Assembly: GCA_015075305.1 (NCBI GenBank)
Contig: JABTUS010000007.1
Coordinates: 62,001-126,000 of the forward strand
DNA from: Opitutaceae bacterium
Lineage (GTDB): Bacteria > Verrucomicrobiota > Verrucomicrobiia > Opitutales > Opitutaceae
DNA length: 64,000 nt
Reading direction: 5' to 3'
Below the pieces are notes generated by a model. The model saw only the letters and a list, made by a program, of their open reading frames with translations, searched no databases and was not told the origin of the DNA. Positions 47,785 to 56,362 of the stretch are shown here, in pieces. Position 1 is the stretch's first letter. Each line of letters starts with the position of its first letter. Both the position numbers and the translations under genes were made by a program.

Positions 47785-48513
47785 TCACGCGCTCGCGCGC
47801 TCCGTCGGTGCAACTTTCGCCGCACCTGCGGTCGCCAGAAGACGGCGCTGGAATCCGGGATACTGAATCTGCTGCGCCGACACCCAGATATACCCATGCT
47901 GGAGTGCGTGCAGCATGAGCTGCCCTTTGTGGTGCAGCTTCAATTTCGCCATGATCGCCTTCCGGTGCGTGTTCACCGTGTAAGGCGAAAGCCCGAGCCG
48001 GTCCGCCGCCTGTTGGTCATCGGAGCCGTCGCCGATGACTGAGAGCACCATCTGTTCTTTTTCTGTGAGCGCATCGAGTGTGATATTCTTCGGTCGCTTC
48101 AGATTCGGCAGCATCGTCGGACTCACGTAGAGCCGCCGCTGGATGACCTGTTGCAACGCGGTGGGCAGGTTCTCCAGGCCCTCCGCGTGGCCGTCGTAAA
48201 GACCATCGTAGCGGATGCTGCGCAACAGATCGAAGGTGCGGGCGTCCTTGCGCGACGTGAGCACGAGGATTGGCAGCGCCGTTTCGATGAACGGCTCCAG
48301 GTGCTCCAATCCGTCCATGTCGTCGATCTTCACGCCGGTGATGAACAGGTCCGGCACCCGTGCCTGAATGGAATCGAGCGCGTCAAACCCGAGCTGAAAC
48401 ACCTGCACGTCCGCGTTCCGCCAGAGATCCTTGATGTGGCGGCTGATCAAATCCCCGTAAAGTCTATCGCCCTTCAGAACCACGATGCGTGGCGTGGCGG
48501 TTTTGGGCAGCAT
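47785..48513 (-). CDS. LuxR/NarL-type regulator with degenerate receiver domain
   Basis: 242 residues. A response-regulator-like receiver (about 8-130) is followed by a LuxR helix-turn-helix (ALTEKEQMVLSVIGDGSDDQ, AADRLGLSPYTVNTHRKAIM, about 149-210). In the receiver, PDLFITGVKIDDMDG has Gly60 where the phosphoacceptor Asp stands in PDxxLLDxxxPDMDG, so classical phosphorylation is unlikely. It is the last gene of the conjugation operon, two bases after the AAA+ gene, and may regulate transfer or element excision. No partner histidine kinase is in the window. Confidence 0.85.
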   Translation of the reverse strand: MLPKTATPRIVVLKGDRLYGDLISRHIKDLWRNADVQVFQLGFDALDSIQARVPDLFITGVKIDDMDGLEHLEPFIETALPILVLTSRKDARTFDLLRSIRYDGLYDGHAEGLENLPTALQQVIQRRLYVSPTMLPNLKRPKNITLDALTEKEQMVLSVIGDGSDDQQAADRLGLSPYTVNTHRKAIMAKLKLHHKGQLMLHALQHGYIWVSAQQIQYPGFQRRLLATAGAAKVAPTERASA

Positions 48514-48515
48514 GG

Positions 48516-49430
48516 CTATGAGGCGGCAGGGTTCAGGTGCAGTTTCATTCCATCCGAATGCGGCAGCAGACGGCCTGAGCCGTCGCCCCCGCGCAGTAAC
48601 TCGCGAGCGAGCGCGTTCCGAACCAGAAGCTCGGCGGCATCACGCATCGGCCTGGCCCCAAGCCGCTCGTGATACCCGCGACTAACGACAATTCCTTGCA
48701 CGGATGGTTCCGAGGAAACCCGATAGCCCAGCCCGGCCAACGTCCGACACTCCTTTTCCACCAGTCCGGCGGCGATGGCGCACTGCGCCTCGTAGTCGAG
48801 TTTGTTGAACACGACCGTCAGCGTGATGCGGGCGAAGATTTCCGGCCGCAGTTCCCGCTGCGCATCCTGCCGCACGAGGCGCTCCATCGTCTCATACTTC
48901 GATTTGCGGAGCGTCATGATGCGCTGCGCACCAATGTTGCTCGTGAGCACCACATACCACGCCGAGAAATCCAGCACACGGTTGCGGCCCGTCGTCAGCC
49001 GGGCGGCATCGAGTAACTGAAGGAGCACGTCCAAGACCTGCGGATGCGCCTTCTCGATTTCATCGAAGAGCAGCGTGCCGCAGCCGGCGCACGCATCAAA
49101 CCCCTCCGCGATCCGACCCGGCTCATCGGCGGTCCCGAGCAACAACCCGAGGCGATCCGCCGTCTGATACTCCGACATGTCGAGACGGACGACGCGATCC
49201 GGGCCAAGCAGGTCTTCCGTGAAGCGGATCGTCAGCTCCGTCTTGCCGACGCCGGTCGGGCCGAGAAATAGGAAGCTCGCCTTCGGCCGGCCAGGAACGG
49301 TGAGGCCAAGCTCACCGTGCTGCAGCCGCTCGGCGACCAAATCGATAGCCACATCCTGTCCCGTGAGCACCGCCTTGAGGCGATCCGGCAATGTCCGGAG
49401 TTTTTCGAGGTGTTCGGCGGCGATGCTCAT
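48516..49430 (-). CDS. Clp-type AAA+ ATPase (single D2-like module)
   Basis: 304 residues, one AAA+ module of the ClpA/ClpB second-domain type without the N-domain or first module. Walker A GPTGVGKTE is at 57-65, Walker B LLFDEIEKAHP at 120-130, sensor-1 VVLTSNIGAQ follows, and the C-terminal small domain ends with a Gly-Ala-Arg-Pro sensor-2 motif (HERLGARPMRDA). Such unfoldases remodel or disassemble proteins. Its place inside a type IV secretion operon, between a lipoprotein and the regulator, suggests a role in substrate or relaxosome handling. It is not a VirB11 homologue. Confidence 0.85.
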   Translation of the reverse strand: MSIAAEHLEKLRTLPDRLKAVLTGQDVAIDLVAERLQHGELGLTVPGRPKASFLFLGPTGVGKTELTIRFTEDLLGPDRVVRLDMSEYQTADRLGLLLGTADEPGRIAEGFDACAGCGTLLFDEIEKAHPQVLDVLLQLLDAARLTTGRNRVLDFSAWYVVLTSNIGAQRIMTLRKSKYETMERLVRQDAQRELRPEIFARITLTVVFNKLDYEAQCAIAAGLVEKECRTLAGLGYRVSSEPSVQGIVVSRGYHERLGARPMRDAAELLVRNALARELLRGGDGSGRLLPHSDGMKLHLNPAAS

Positions 49431-49439
49431 GACGCGCCC

Positions 49440-49985
49440 TCACCATTTCGCTTCCGTGGCGGCCGTGGCGTTCGCCACCACCGGTTCCGACGCGGCAGGC
49501 GGCACCCCGGAACGGAGCCGGCCGTGCTCGGCTTCGAGTTGCTCGCGGAGCTTCGCCGCCTCCGTGCTCTGGCGCACCAGTTGCGCATACTGAGCCTGCA
49601 TTCGACGCTCGGTTTCGGCCATCGAGGACTGCATCGCACGCAGCTCCCCCGTGATGGCCTTTTGCGTGGCGAGTTCCGCCGCGAGTTCGGCGTCGCCGGA
49701 AAGCGGAGCATGGCTCGCCGGGGCATAGCCCGTGCGCGGCACAGTCCCCATGTCTTCCGTGGCGTTTGCCGGGACGATGGTGCGGCGATAGACGGCGTGC
49801 GCTTCATGGCGAATCGAGGGATTCGCCGCCTCGCGATAACCGCGCACATCGTAACGCGTCTCGACCGCTTTGGTCGGAACGACGGCAGCCACGGGCACGA
49901 CCGGGGGCGGCTGGATCGCGACGGGCTGCTTGGTCGCGCAACCGGCGAGGAGAACCGCGGGGAGAATATACCAGAGGGTTCGCAT
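49440..49985 (-). CDS. Lipoprotein of the conjugation system (VirB7/TrbH-like position)
   Basis: 181 residues with a lipoprotein signal (MRTLWYILPAVLLAGCATKQ, lipobox LAGC). A Pro/Val-rich stretch follows, then a coiled coil (AETERRMQAQYAQLVRQSTE). It starts two bases before the trbI-like stop. Its position beside VirB9/VirB10 homologues suggests an outer-membrane core component, though sequence alone does not assign it. Confidence 0.75.
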   Translation of the reverse strand: MRTLWYILPAVLLAGCATKQPVAIQPPPVVPVAAVVPTKAVETRYDVRGYREAANPSIRHEAHAVYRRTIVPANATEDMGTVPRTGYAPASHAPLSGDAELAAELATQKAITGELRAMQSSMAETERRMQAQYAQLVRQSTEAAKLREQLEAEHGRLRSGVPPAASEPVVANATAATEAKW

Positions 49986-49987
49986 AG

Positions 49988-51112
49988 TTATCCTTGTGAT
50001 GGGTGTTGAGGAGCTGGCCGAGGAGCCACGGGTTCAGGTGGCGCGGGCTGAGGGGATTTCACCCCCGCCACGCTCGCCTTCTGCGGATCGACCGACTCGA
50101 GAACGTAAACGTAGAATTCCTTACCGGCCGCCACGCGGACGAAGTAGCCGTTTTCCTCAATGTCCTTCAGCGTGCGCTTCGCGTAGAGATCGAACACGTC
50201 ACCCACGCCTTCGCGCACACCGTTGGAGACCGAGCCGGTGATGGTCGTCCCGAGGGCGGTCTGCGTCCGGTCCTGCGTGCCCCGCGCGAAACCGCTCAGC
50301 GCGGCGGACGCCAGCACCTTCAATTCCTGCAAGTCATCCGTCGCCATCAGACGGCCTTTGATGCCGCCGGACCCATCGGTTATTCCGTAGCCGTCAATGT
50401 CGTGTTCGTATTCGCGATCCAATGCCACGCCGTTGAACGCCAGCTCGCGGCCATCCTGCCAGACGAAACGCCAGGTGCCGGACGCGTTCACGCGGTCGCG
50501 CAGCCGACCCGCGCGCGCCGTGCCATGCACGAGCGTATTGGCCGGAATGACCTTCTTGCCGTTCTGCCAAACGTCCTCGAGCAGCACCGCGATGACCGGC
50601 GTCTCCAGATTCGCGCTGTCGATCGTGTTCACGAGTTTGCACTTCAAGAGCGTGCCAAACGGCATGAACTTCTCTGGCGGGGGCGGAACCGCGCGCTCCG
50701 ACCGAACCGGCGGCGCTTCATACGAGGCAAGCAATGAGGCGTAGCGAATCTTGCGCGGTTTTGGCTCTGCGGCCGGCGTCGCCGTGTGAGGTTTCTGGCT
50801 CCCCGCAACCGTGGCCCCGGGTGACGCCGGACGAAAGGGCACGATACCGCCGGCCGTGGCGGGCTCGCCTGCCGGAGCGACCTCTGACGGACGCGCTTGC
50901 TGCGGCAGCCCGTTTTCGAGGCCTTGATCCAAGGGCACCCGCACCTGACCGAGTTCGACCTTCTTCGTGCTCTGCGCGGCGAGCTTCGCAGCCTCGCGTT
51001 CCTGCGATTGCTGGCGACCGTAAATCGCCAGACCGGAAAACAGCACGACGACGAACACGATGAACAACCCGAACTTGCTCTTGAAGAAATTGCCGATGTT
51101 ACGCGGGTTCAT
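49988..51112 (-). CDS. trbI: TrbI/VirB10-like type IV secretion protein
   Basis: 374 residues. Spans the periplasm and links inner-membrane ATPases to the outer-membrane pore. A single N-terminal membrane helix (GLFIVFVVVLFSGLAIYG, about 15-32) is followed by a Pro-rich linker and the VirB10 C-terminal beta-barrel domain (FMPFGTLLKCKLVNTIDSAN, KKVIPANTLVHGTARAGRLR). An antenna-like helical stretch near ASAALSGFARGTQD fits the family. Its start overlaps the end of the VirB9-like gene by four bases. Confidence 0.85.
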   Translation of the reverse strand: MNPRNIGNFFKSKFGLFIVFVVVLFSGLAIYGRQQSQEREAAKLAAQSTKKVELGQVRVPLDQGLENGLPQQARPSEVAPAGEPATAGGIVPFRPASPGATVAGSQKPHTATPAAEPKPRKIRYASLLASYEAPPVRSERAVPPPPEKFMPFGTLLKCKLVNTIDSANLETPVIAVLLEDVWQNGKKVIPANTLVHGTARAGRLRDRVNASGTWRFVWQDGRELAFNGVALDREYEHDIDGYGITDGSGGIKGRLMATDDLQELKVLASAALSGFARGTQDRTQTALGTTITGSVSNGVREGVGDVFDLYAKRTLKDIEENGYFVRVAAGKEFYVYVLESVDPQKASVAGVKSPQPAPPEPVAPRPAPQHPSQG

Positions 51113-52017
51113 GACTTCGGTGCCTCCGTTGCTGCCGGTGCCGTGGGCTCCGTTGTCGCGACGGCCTCACGTCGCGAGGTGTTGACCAGAATGGTGAACG
51201 CATTGTCCGCGCTGAGATCGTTGCGCGTGCCGTCCGGCATGCCGACGACGGCGAACTCCGCGTCGGCGCTCTCGCCAGGGGCGAGACTGCGCGGACCGTT
51301 GGCGATGGACTGCTCGAATTTCTCATTGGCGACCCGGGCCGCAAACGTGCTCGGGGCGAGATCGAGCGTTCGGTCCGTGGTGTTCTTCAGCCGCAGCAAG
51401 AAAACCACGGCGTCCTCCTTGGAGAAGCGATAGACCTCCTGCACGGTCACCTCCACGCCGGGCAATTCGATCTTTCGATTTTGTGCCCGGAGCGTGACGC
51501 CCTCGACTGCCTTCGGCAGCGACTTCGCCAACACCGGATAGGCCCGCGCCCGATCCAGCAGGCTGAGTCCGATGCGGGGCGAGAACTTCACGGGCTCCGG
51601 TGGGGTCTCCACTCGGACCGCCGCCATCTGCGCCGCAGGCTGGAAAATCACGCTCGCGGTGGAGTCTGCCGCCACCGTGCGAAGGTTGAGCACGTAGGCA
51701 GAGCCCTCGTAAATTGCGGTCAGTCTCGCGGCGGCGTCCGGCTGGAGACTGCGGACGAGGATGAAGTTCGATCCCGGCGCATGGGAGACATGGAAGCGCA
51801 GCGGCGTCCCTTCCTCAACCTCCACCGATTGCTTACCACCCTCGATTAACATGTCCGCTCCCGCCACGGCGGTGATCGGACCGGGGAACATAACGGTGGT
51901 GACCTCGCGGGACACCGGCAGGTCCACCGCCTGCTTCGGATCAAGCCGGGCCTCGCGAATCGTTTGCGCCGCGAGCGCCGAGGCGAGGCCGATGAAGAGT
52001 GAGAGGGATTTCAGCAT
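51109..52017 (-). CDS. trbG: TrbG/VirB9-like type IV secretion protein
   Basis: 302 residues with signal peptide (LKSLSLFIGLASALAAQT). The mature protein is beta-rich, with VMFPGPITAVAGADMLIEGG and SNFILVRSLQPDAAARLTAI typical of the VirB9 N-terminal domain. The C-terminal part (VEVTVQEVYRFSKEDAVVFL) is longer than the minimal family. Expected in the outer-membrane core complex. Gene order between VirB8- and VirB10-like genes supports the call, although sequence similarity is moderate. Confidence 0.75.
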   Translation of the reverse strand: MLKSLSLFIGLASALAAQTIREARLDPKQAVDLPVSREVTTVMFPGPITAVAGADMLIEGGKQSVEVEEGTPLRFHVSHAPGSNFILVRSLQPDAAARLTAIYEGSAYVLNLRTVAADSTASVIFQPAAQMAAVRVETPPEPVKFSPRIGLSLLDRARAYPVLAKSLPKAVEGVTLRAQNRKIELPGVEVTVQEVYRFSKEDAVVFLLRLKNTTDRTLDLAPSTFAARVANEKFEQSIANGPRSLAPGESADAEFAVVGMPDGTRNDLSADNAFTILVNTSRREAVATTEPTAPAATEAPKS

Positions 52018-52026
52018 GGCGCGTCC

Positions 52027-52692
52027 TCACGTTTTGATGGGTTCCACCTGGAACGCGGCGACCGCGGTCGGAAACCGCCCGTTGCGGGTCAGGTCTGGGT
52101 TGACCAGGAACTTGAATTTCACCCGGTAGCGGAGCACCTCCGTGATCGGGGCGCCCTGATATGAGCCGACTCGGATCAACTGCACGTCGGCCGACGTGTA
52201 GAAGGCGTTGTCGCGCGTGCTCAGAATCTCCGGCACGCCGACCTCCACTTTTTGGTGGAGGGATTTGGCTTCGAACTCGGGTTTGGTCCGGTTGAGCGAT
52301 GCCTGTGCAGTCTGGGCCGCTTCGCGGAGGAAGAGTTGCTTGAACAATTCGGGATTGTCCAAGCCCGCCGGGTTGCGTTCGAAGAGCGCCTTGCACGCGA
52401 GCTTCGTCTGCATCGCATGCAGGTCTTTTGCCTGCTGAATGTCCACCACCGGGGACACGTAATAGGTGCCGAGGCTGTCGATCATCACGACCTCGCGCTT
52501 GCGGGTCAGTTGCTCGACCAGTTGATGGCGGTCCCACACCGCCCAGACCCACGCCAGGACGGCGACGAGGAACCAGATCAACGACTGACGACGCTGCCGG
52601 TCAAAAATCGCCAGCAGCGATGATTTCGGTTTCCCGAACTGCGGCGCAATGCGGGAAGCGGGCGCGGAAGCGGTTTCGGCGTTGGCGACCAT
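52027..52692 (-). CDS. trbF: TrbF/VirB8-like type IV secretion protein
   Basis: 221 residues: a short cytoplasmic N-terminus, one membrane helix (SLIWFLVAVLAWVWAVW, about 37-53) and a periplasmic NTF2-like domain (REVVMIDSLGTYYVSPVVDI, VLRYRVKFKFLVNPDLTRNG). This is the VirB8/TrbF layout; the protein nucleates assembly of the channel. Gene order next to TrbL- and TrbG-like genes agrees. Confidence 0.8.
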   Translation of the reverse strand: MVANAETASAPASRIAPQFGKPKSSLLAIFDRQRRQSLIWFLVAVLAWVWAVWDRHQLVEQLTRKREVVMIDSLGTYYVSPVVDIQQAKDLHAMQTKLACKALFERNPAGLDNPELFKQLFLREAAQTAQASLNRTKPEFEAKSLHQKVEVGVPEILSTRDNAFYTSADVQLIRVGSYQGAPITEVLRYRVKFKFLVNPDLTRNGRFPTAVAAFQVEPIKT

Positions 52693-52697
52693 GGTGA

Positions 52698-52892
52698 TTA
52701 CCTCCGGGGTGGGTTTGTCCTCGCAGGCGTCACGTTCTTGAGCGGACGCTCAGCCTCTGGGCCAACCGGCTCGTCGCGGCGCAAGCCGTCGAGTAGCACA
52801 TCGGCGACCTTCTTCTGTGCGACTGCGATACGCCGCATCGAATTGATCGAGTCTTTCGAGGAAGCGGCAATTCTTTGGCTAGGATTTGGCAT
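52698..52892 (-). CDS. Small protein between trbL- and trbF-like genes
   Basis: 64 residues from ATG at 52892, overlapping the end of the TrbL-like gene by 14 bases and ending six bases before the TrbF-like start. It has one amphipathic helix (MRRIAVAQKKVADVLLDGLR) and a basic Pro/Arg-rich tail. No family recognised. Tight packing inside the operon favours a real gene. Confidence 0.55.
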   Translation of the reverse strand: MPNPSQRIAASSKDSINSMRRIAVAQKKVADVLLDGLRRDEPVGPEAERPLKNVTPARTNPPRR

Positions 52893-54075
52893 GGGAATCG
52901 ATATCGATGGCTGCTTGGTTGGGATCTTCGTTGTGAGGTTGACGCCCGAATCCGCTACGGCCGGCCCGTCTACGATTGGCTTCGGCCGAGAACTGCTCAG
53001 CGAAATTCTCTGTGGCTTGGGCGTGCTGCCTTTGAGCAGAGGCGGTCTCTTCTGCGGCTGCCGCATGGCGCCGCATGAAGGAGCCCGCGTAGAAGCCCGA
53101 CAGCCCGCCGACCGCAGTTCCGGTGACTCGGGGCGAGCCTCCACCCCGGACCGTGGACTCGGTTCCGGCAGCAGCAACTCCGCCTGCCGCCGCCGCGATC
53201 ACTCCGCCCGCACCAGCTCCACCGGTTGCGGCAGCGACGGCCGCTCCGACACCGCCCGTGAAAGCAGCTTGCGCCACGCCACCGACGCTCTGGGCGAACG
53301 CCACTGCCGGGTTGGCACCCATCAGCAGAATCTTTGTGCTGATCCATGGGGCGAGTGCGGAGCTGAGGATCATCCACGATCCGATCAGCAACACCGTCAG
53401 GGCAGGCGCGGCGATTGGTGCTCCCACGACGAACACCGGAACAAGACTGGCCGTTGCGGCTGCTTCGAGCATCGCATTCGTGACCACCGCCGCGATTACC
53501 CAACCGAATGGCCAGCAGACCAAGGCCACCAGTCCGACGACATACTTCTGAGCGACGCCCGCCATCGGCTTGAGCATGAAAAAGGAGAGGAAGATCGGGC
53601 TCAACGCCCACCCTGCGGTGAGCAGGACTCCACCGACCAGTTTCACGACATACTGAACGCCCCAGGACATCCACCCGAACAGCCAGAGCAAAGCGTAGCA
53701 GATCGCGGTTCCGATGGATTTGGTCCCCCAGATGATGTCCCACATGCTGGAATCCGGTTCCGTCGCTTTGGTCCCAGCGATGAACGTGACAAAGCGCTCA
53801 TCCACGGCAGTAGGGTCCACTCCCATCATGGCCCCAAAGGCGAAGATGATGTCACTGAGCCGCATGAGCCACTCCCTGATAAAGAGCGTGCTAACGCCGA
53901 TCAGGAACACTTTGGCCAGAAGCCAAATGAACTCCCCGGCATCCGGGCGGCCCCTCACGGTGCTGAAAACCAGACCAATCGCCACGATAGCGCTGCCGAT
54001 ATAGGCGCATCCGCCCCACAACGACGACAAGCCGTCGAAGTATGAAGGGGGAAGGATGGTCGCCAGCATCATCAT
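52879..54075 (-). CDS. trbL: TrbL/VirB6-like polytopic membrane protein
   Basis: 398 residues. Several membrane helices (WLLAKVFLIGVSTLFIREWL, KLVGGVLLTAGWALSPIFLS, APALTVLLIGSWMILSSALA) are followed by a Gly/Ala-rich stretch (about 290-345) and a hydrophilic tail (FAEQFSAEANRRRAGRSGFG). This is the TrbL/VirB6 architecture of the inner-membrane channel. The start could be any of the leading Met codons. Confidence 0.85.
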   Translation of the reverse strand: MMMLATILPPSYFDGLSSLWGGCAYIGSAIVAIGLVFSTVRGRPDAGEFIWLLAKVFLIGVSTLFIREWLMRLSDIIFAFGAMMGVDPTAVDERFVTFIAGTKATEPDSSMWDIIWGTKSIGTAICYALLWLFGWMSWGVQYVVKLVGGVLLTAGWALSPIFLSFFMLKPMAGVAQKYVVGLVALVCWPFGWVIAAVVTNAMLEAAATASLVPVFVVGAPIAAPALTVLLIGSWMILSSALAPWISTKILLMGANPAVAFAQSVGGVAQAAFTGGVGAAVAAATGGAGAGGVIAAAAGGVAAAGTESTVRGGGSPRVTGTAVGGLSGFYAGSFMRRHAAAAEETASAQRQHAQATENFAEQFSAEANRRRAGRSGFGRQPHNEDPNQAAIDIDSHAKS

Positions 54076-54086
54076 GGTATCAAGGC

Positions 54087-54338
54087 TCAGGGATTCTGCT
54101 TCTTTTCAGGGACGGGGACCGCCTGCGGTGTCGTTTTGGGATCAGGCTCGTTGAGCTTGAAGAATTCCGGCGATTTGAACGCCTTCGGAAGGGCGTTCAT
54201 TTCCTTGCGAGCTGCCTCGGCACGTGCCTTGGCCTCGGCGTCCTCGCGTGCCCGCCGCGCTTCCGCTTCCCGGTCCACGCATCCTCCAGCGAACATCAAC
54301 GTCATCAGCAAAACTCCGGTGATCGTAGGTGCTTTCAT
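54087..54338 (-). CDS. Small lipoprotein of the conjugation operon
   Basis: 83 residues with lipobox AGGC (ITGVLLMTLMFAGGCVDREA). The mature part begins with a charged helix of Glu/Ala/Arg repeats and ends in a Pro-rich tail. It lies between the TrbJ- and TrbL-like genes, where P-type operons carry the entry-exclusion lipoprotein TrbK; that equivalence is suggested by position only. Confidence 0.7.
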   Translation of the reverse strand: MKAPTITGVLLMTLMFAGGCVDREAEARRAREDAEAKARAEAARKEMNALPKAFKSPEFFKLNEPDPKTTPQAVPVPEKKQNP

Positions 54339-54377
54339 AGGTGCATTTTGACCGAATTTTCCCGAGGCGGTTCGCCG

Positions 54378-55187
54378 TCAGCGTGTGAAAGGTTTTTCAA
54401 TAACGTATTGGAGCATAGTCTCGTAACGGGGCTTGAACGCAGCCGATAGCTTCCGGGCTTCCTGCTGGGCAAGCCGCCGCCGGGCCTCGGCATCGGCTTC
54501 GGTCTGGGCATTGGTCATGGCCGTGGACTCGGCCGCCTTGACCTGCACCTGGGCTGCACTCAAGGCGACCTCAGCATCGACTGCGGTAAGCTGGCCATAC
54601 TGGGCGTTGAGCACCGCCTCCAACTTCTTCTGCTCAGCCTCCGTTTCGGCCGCCCGGAGAGCTTCGCTGGTTTGGGCGATGGCCCGCTTCAAGTCCTCGC
54701 GCCTCGTGTAAACGTCGTTCTGCACCGCTTTGAACTCGTCCACGGTGACCGCCATGTCGTGGGCTTCTTTGTAAACGGTCGGGTCACGCTCGACCACAGC
54801 GCCGTCGAAATCGCGGAAGTCGGACCGGACTTCGCGGAAGATGCCGCCCCGGGTGTCGCCAAATAGGCCCCGGCCATCGACACGAGCGATGCCCTGCGCC
54901 CAGGTCTTAACCTGTGTCGGGAGGCTCAGGTCGGCACGGAACTCCGCGAAGCCTACGAGATCCTTCACGTTGGCCATGTCACCCATGCGTTTGAGCTGGG
55001 TTTCGAACTGCTGAATCTGCCGAATCTGATTGGTGATTTGGGAGGCCTGATTCGACAACTGCTCCACCAGCGCAGCGTAATTCACGGCGCTTTGCTGGAG
55101 GTTCGCGGCATCGATTACCGCCCATTGCGCGAGGCCTGAACTCGCGCCCATCGTCAGCACCGAGACCAAAAGGAGCGTCGTTTTCAT
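54378..55187 (-). CDS. trbJ: TrbJ/VirB5-like periplasmic conjugation protein
   Basis: 269 residues from ATG at 55187, overlapping the upstream stop (ATGA). A signal peptide (MKTTLLLVSVLTMGASSGLA) precedes a long helical protein beginning VIDAANLQQSAVNYAALVEQ, the hallmark N-terminus of TrbJ, with coiled coils (NQASQITNQIRQIQQFETQL; a Glu/Ala-rich C-terminal helix). VirB5-class proteins sit at the pilus tip or assist pilus assembly. Confidence 0.85.
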   Translation of the reverse strand: MKTTLLLVSVLTMGASSGLAQWAVIDAANLQQSAVNYAALVEQLSNQASQITNQIRQIQQFETQLKRMGDMANVKDLVGFAEFRADLSLPTQVKTWAQGIARVDGRGLFGDTRGGIFREVRSDFRDFDGAVVERDPTVYKEAHDMAVTVDEFKAVQNDVYTRREDLKRAIAQTSEALRAAETEAEQKKLEAVLNAQYGQLTAVDAEVALSAAQVQVKAAESTAMTNAQTEADAEARRRLAQQEARKLSAAFKPRYETMLQYVIEKPFTR

Positions 55188-55678
55188 GAACCGGTTTCCT
55201 CCTTCGGCATGACCACGCGAATGACTCGCTTGGTCGGCTCGCGCCGAACCCCGTCGCGATCCGTTTGGGGCACGTCGATTTCGTAATAGGTTTCCTCGTA
55301 GCCGTCGTCGAGCGACGGGCGTTGGTTGTCCCGGGCGATCCAATATTGCTGCTTCACAGCGTTCGACTGGCCCTTTTCGTAGCCGGCCAGATACGCCTCC
55401 CGCTGGGCCTTGTTATTGAAGTAGTTGATGGTTTCGCCCACCACGAAGCCCGCCGCCGCACCGACGGCGGCGTTCTTGGCTTTGCCGTCGCCCTCCCGGG
55501 CGCCGATGTAAGCCCCGCCCGCGGTTGTGGCGGCGGTCGTGGCAAAGTTGCGCGTGCGCCCGGCCGAGTCGGCGCTTGCGGTAGCACAGCCCGGCATGAA
55601 GAGGACAACCACCACCATGAACAGCAGGCCGACCAGATACGGCTGCGAGAACGAGAGACTGTCCAGGAATCGTTGCAT
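55184..55678 (-). CDS. Glycine-zipper lipoprotein of the conjugation operon
   Basis: 164 residues. Lipoprotein signal with MPGC lipobox after a hydrophobic helix (YLVGLLFMVVVVLFMPGC). A glycine-zipper follows (TTAGGAYIGAREGDGKAKNA, AVGAAAGFVVGETINYF), a membrane-inserting motif, then an acidic/Tyr-rich region. Probably anchored in the outer membrane; exact role unknown. Coupled to the TrbJ-like gene by ATGA. Confidence 0.75.
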   Translation of the reverse strand: MQRFLDSLSFSQPYLVGLLFMVVVVLFMPGCATASADSAGRTRNFATTAATTAGGAYIGAREGDGKAKNAAVGAAAGFVVGETINYFNNKAQREAYLAGYEKGQSNAVKQQYWIARDNQRPSLDDGYEETYYEIDVPQTDRDGVRREPTKRVIRVVMPKEETGS

Positions 55679-55698
55679 GGGTAGCCTTGGGTTGAGGA

Positions 55699-56358
55699 TC
55701 AGGATTCGTTGATTGTGAGTTTGAGTTCATGACGTTGCGCGTGGCCCTGACGCTGGCCCTCGCGCGCACACAGCCGGTCAATCGCATGGGCGATGAAAAC
55801 GCCTGCCTCCAACCGCCCTTCGAGAAATTCAACAATGTCCGCCTTCATCCGCAGGCGGTCGGAAGGCGGGAGCAGATGGGTTTCGAGGACCGCCTCGACC
55901 TCGGCGACCTCACGCTCGTCCAACGGATCGCGACCGTCCCGTTCCTCAATGCGCTCCGTGTAGGGCGCGAGGCGTTCGAACAAGCGGTCTTCCTCGACCA
56001 TCTCATATCCCGCGTGAAGCAGATCGAACCCGGAGCGGCTGACCATGACCTCGGTTGGCTCACCGGACCGCACCATGGCCGCAGCTTCTCCCGTTGCCGT
56101 CTCCCGCTCCATGAGCCGGAAGATCAGAGCCCCATCTTCAAAGGCGGCCTCGATATGCCGGTGACGGTTCACGCGCTGAGATTCCGAACCCGGCGAGCCG
56201 GTCTCGGCTTTGCGGGTGACCTGCACATCGGGAAGCTGCACCAGCACGCGCGGCAGCGGAACGACCTCTCCGGCGGTGCCGCGATGCTCGTCCCGGTAGC
56301 TGCGTCCCGCTACCACCATGCGCTGAGCCTCGCGTTGGATTTCCTCGTTGGTCTTCAT
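55699..56358 (-). CDS. Conserved conjugation-operon protein of unknown function
   Basis: 219 residues, soluble, without signal or membrane helix. Acidic and helical, for example VAEVEAVLETHLLPPSDRLR and MKADIVEFLEGRLEAGVFIA. No domain recognised. It lies four bases after the VirB4-like gene, so it is co-expressed with the secretion apparatus and probably cytoplasmic. Confidence 0.7.
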   Translation of the reverse strand: MKTNEEIQREAQRMVVAGRSYRDEHRGTAGEVVPLPRVLVQLPDVQVTRKAETGSPGSESQRVNRHRHIEAAFEDGALIFRLMERETATGEAAAMVRSGEPTEVMVSRSGFDLLHAGYEMVEEDRLFERLAPYTERIEERDGRDPLDEREVAEVEAVLETHLLPPSDRLRMKADIVEFLEGRLEAGVFIAHAIDRLCAREGQRQGHAQRHELKLTINES

Positions 56359-56362
56359 GGCG

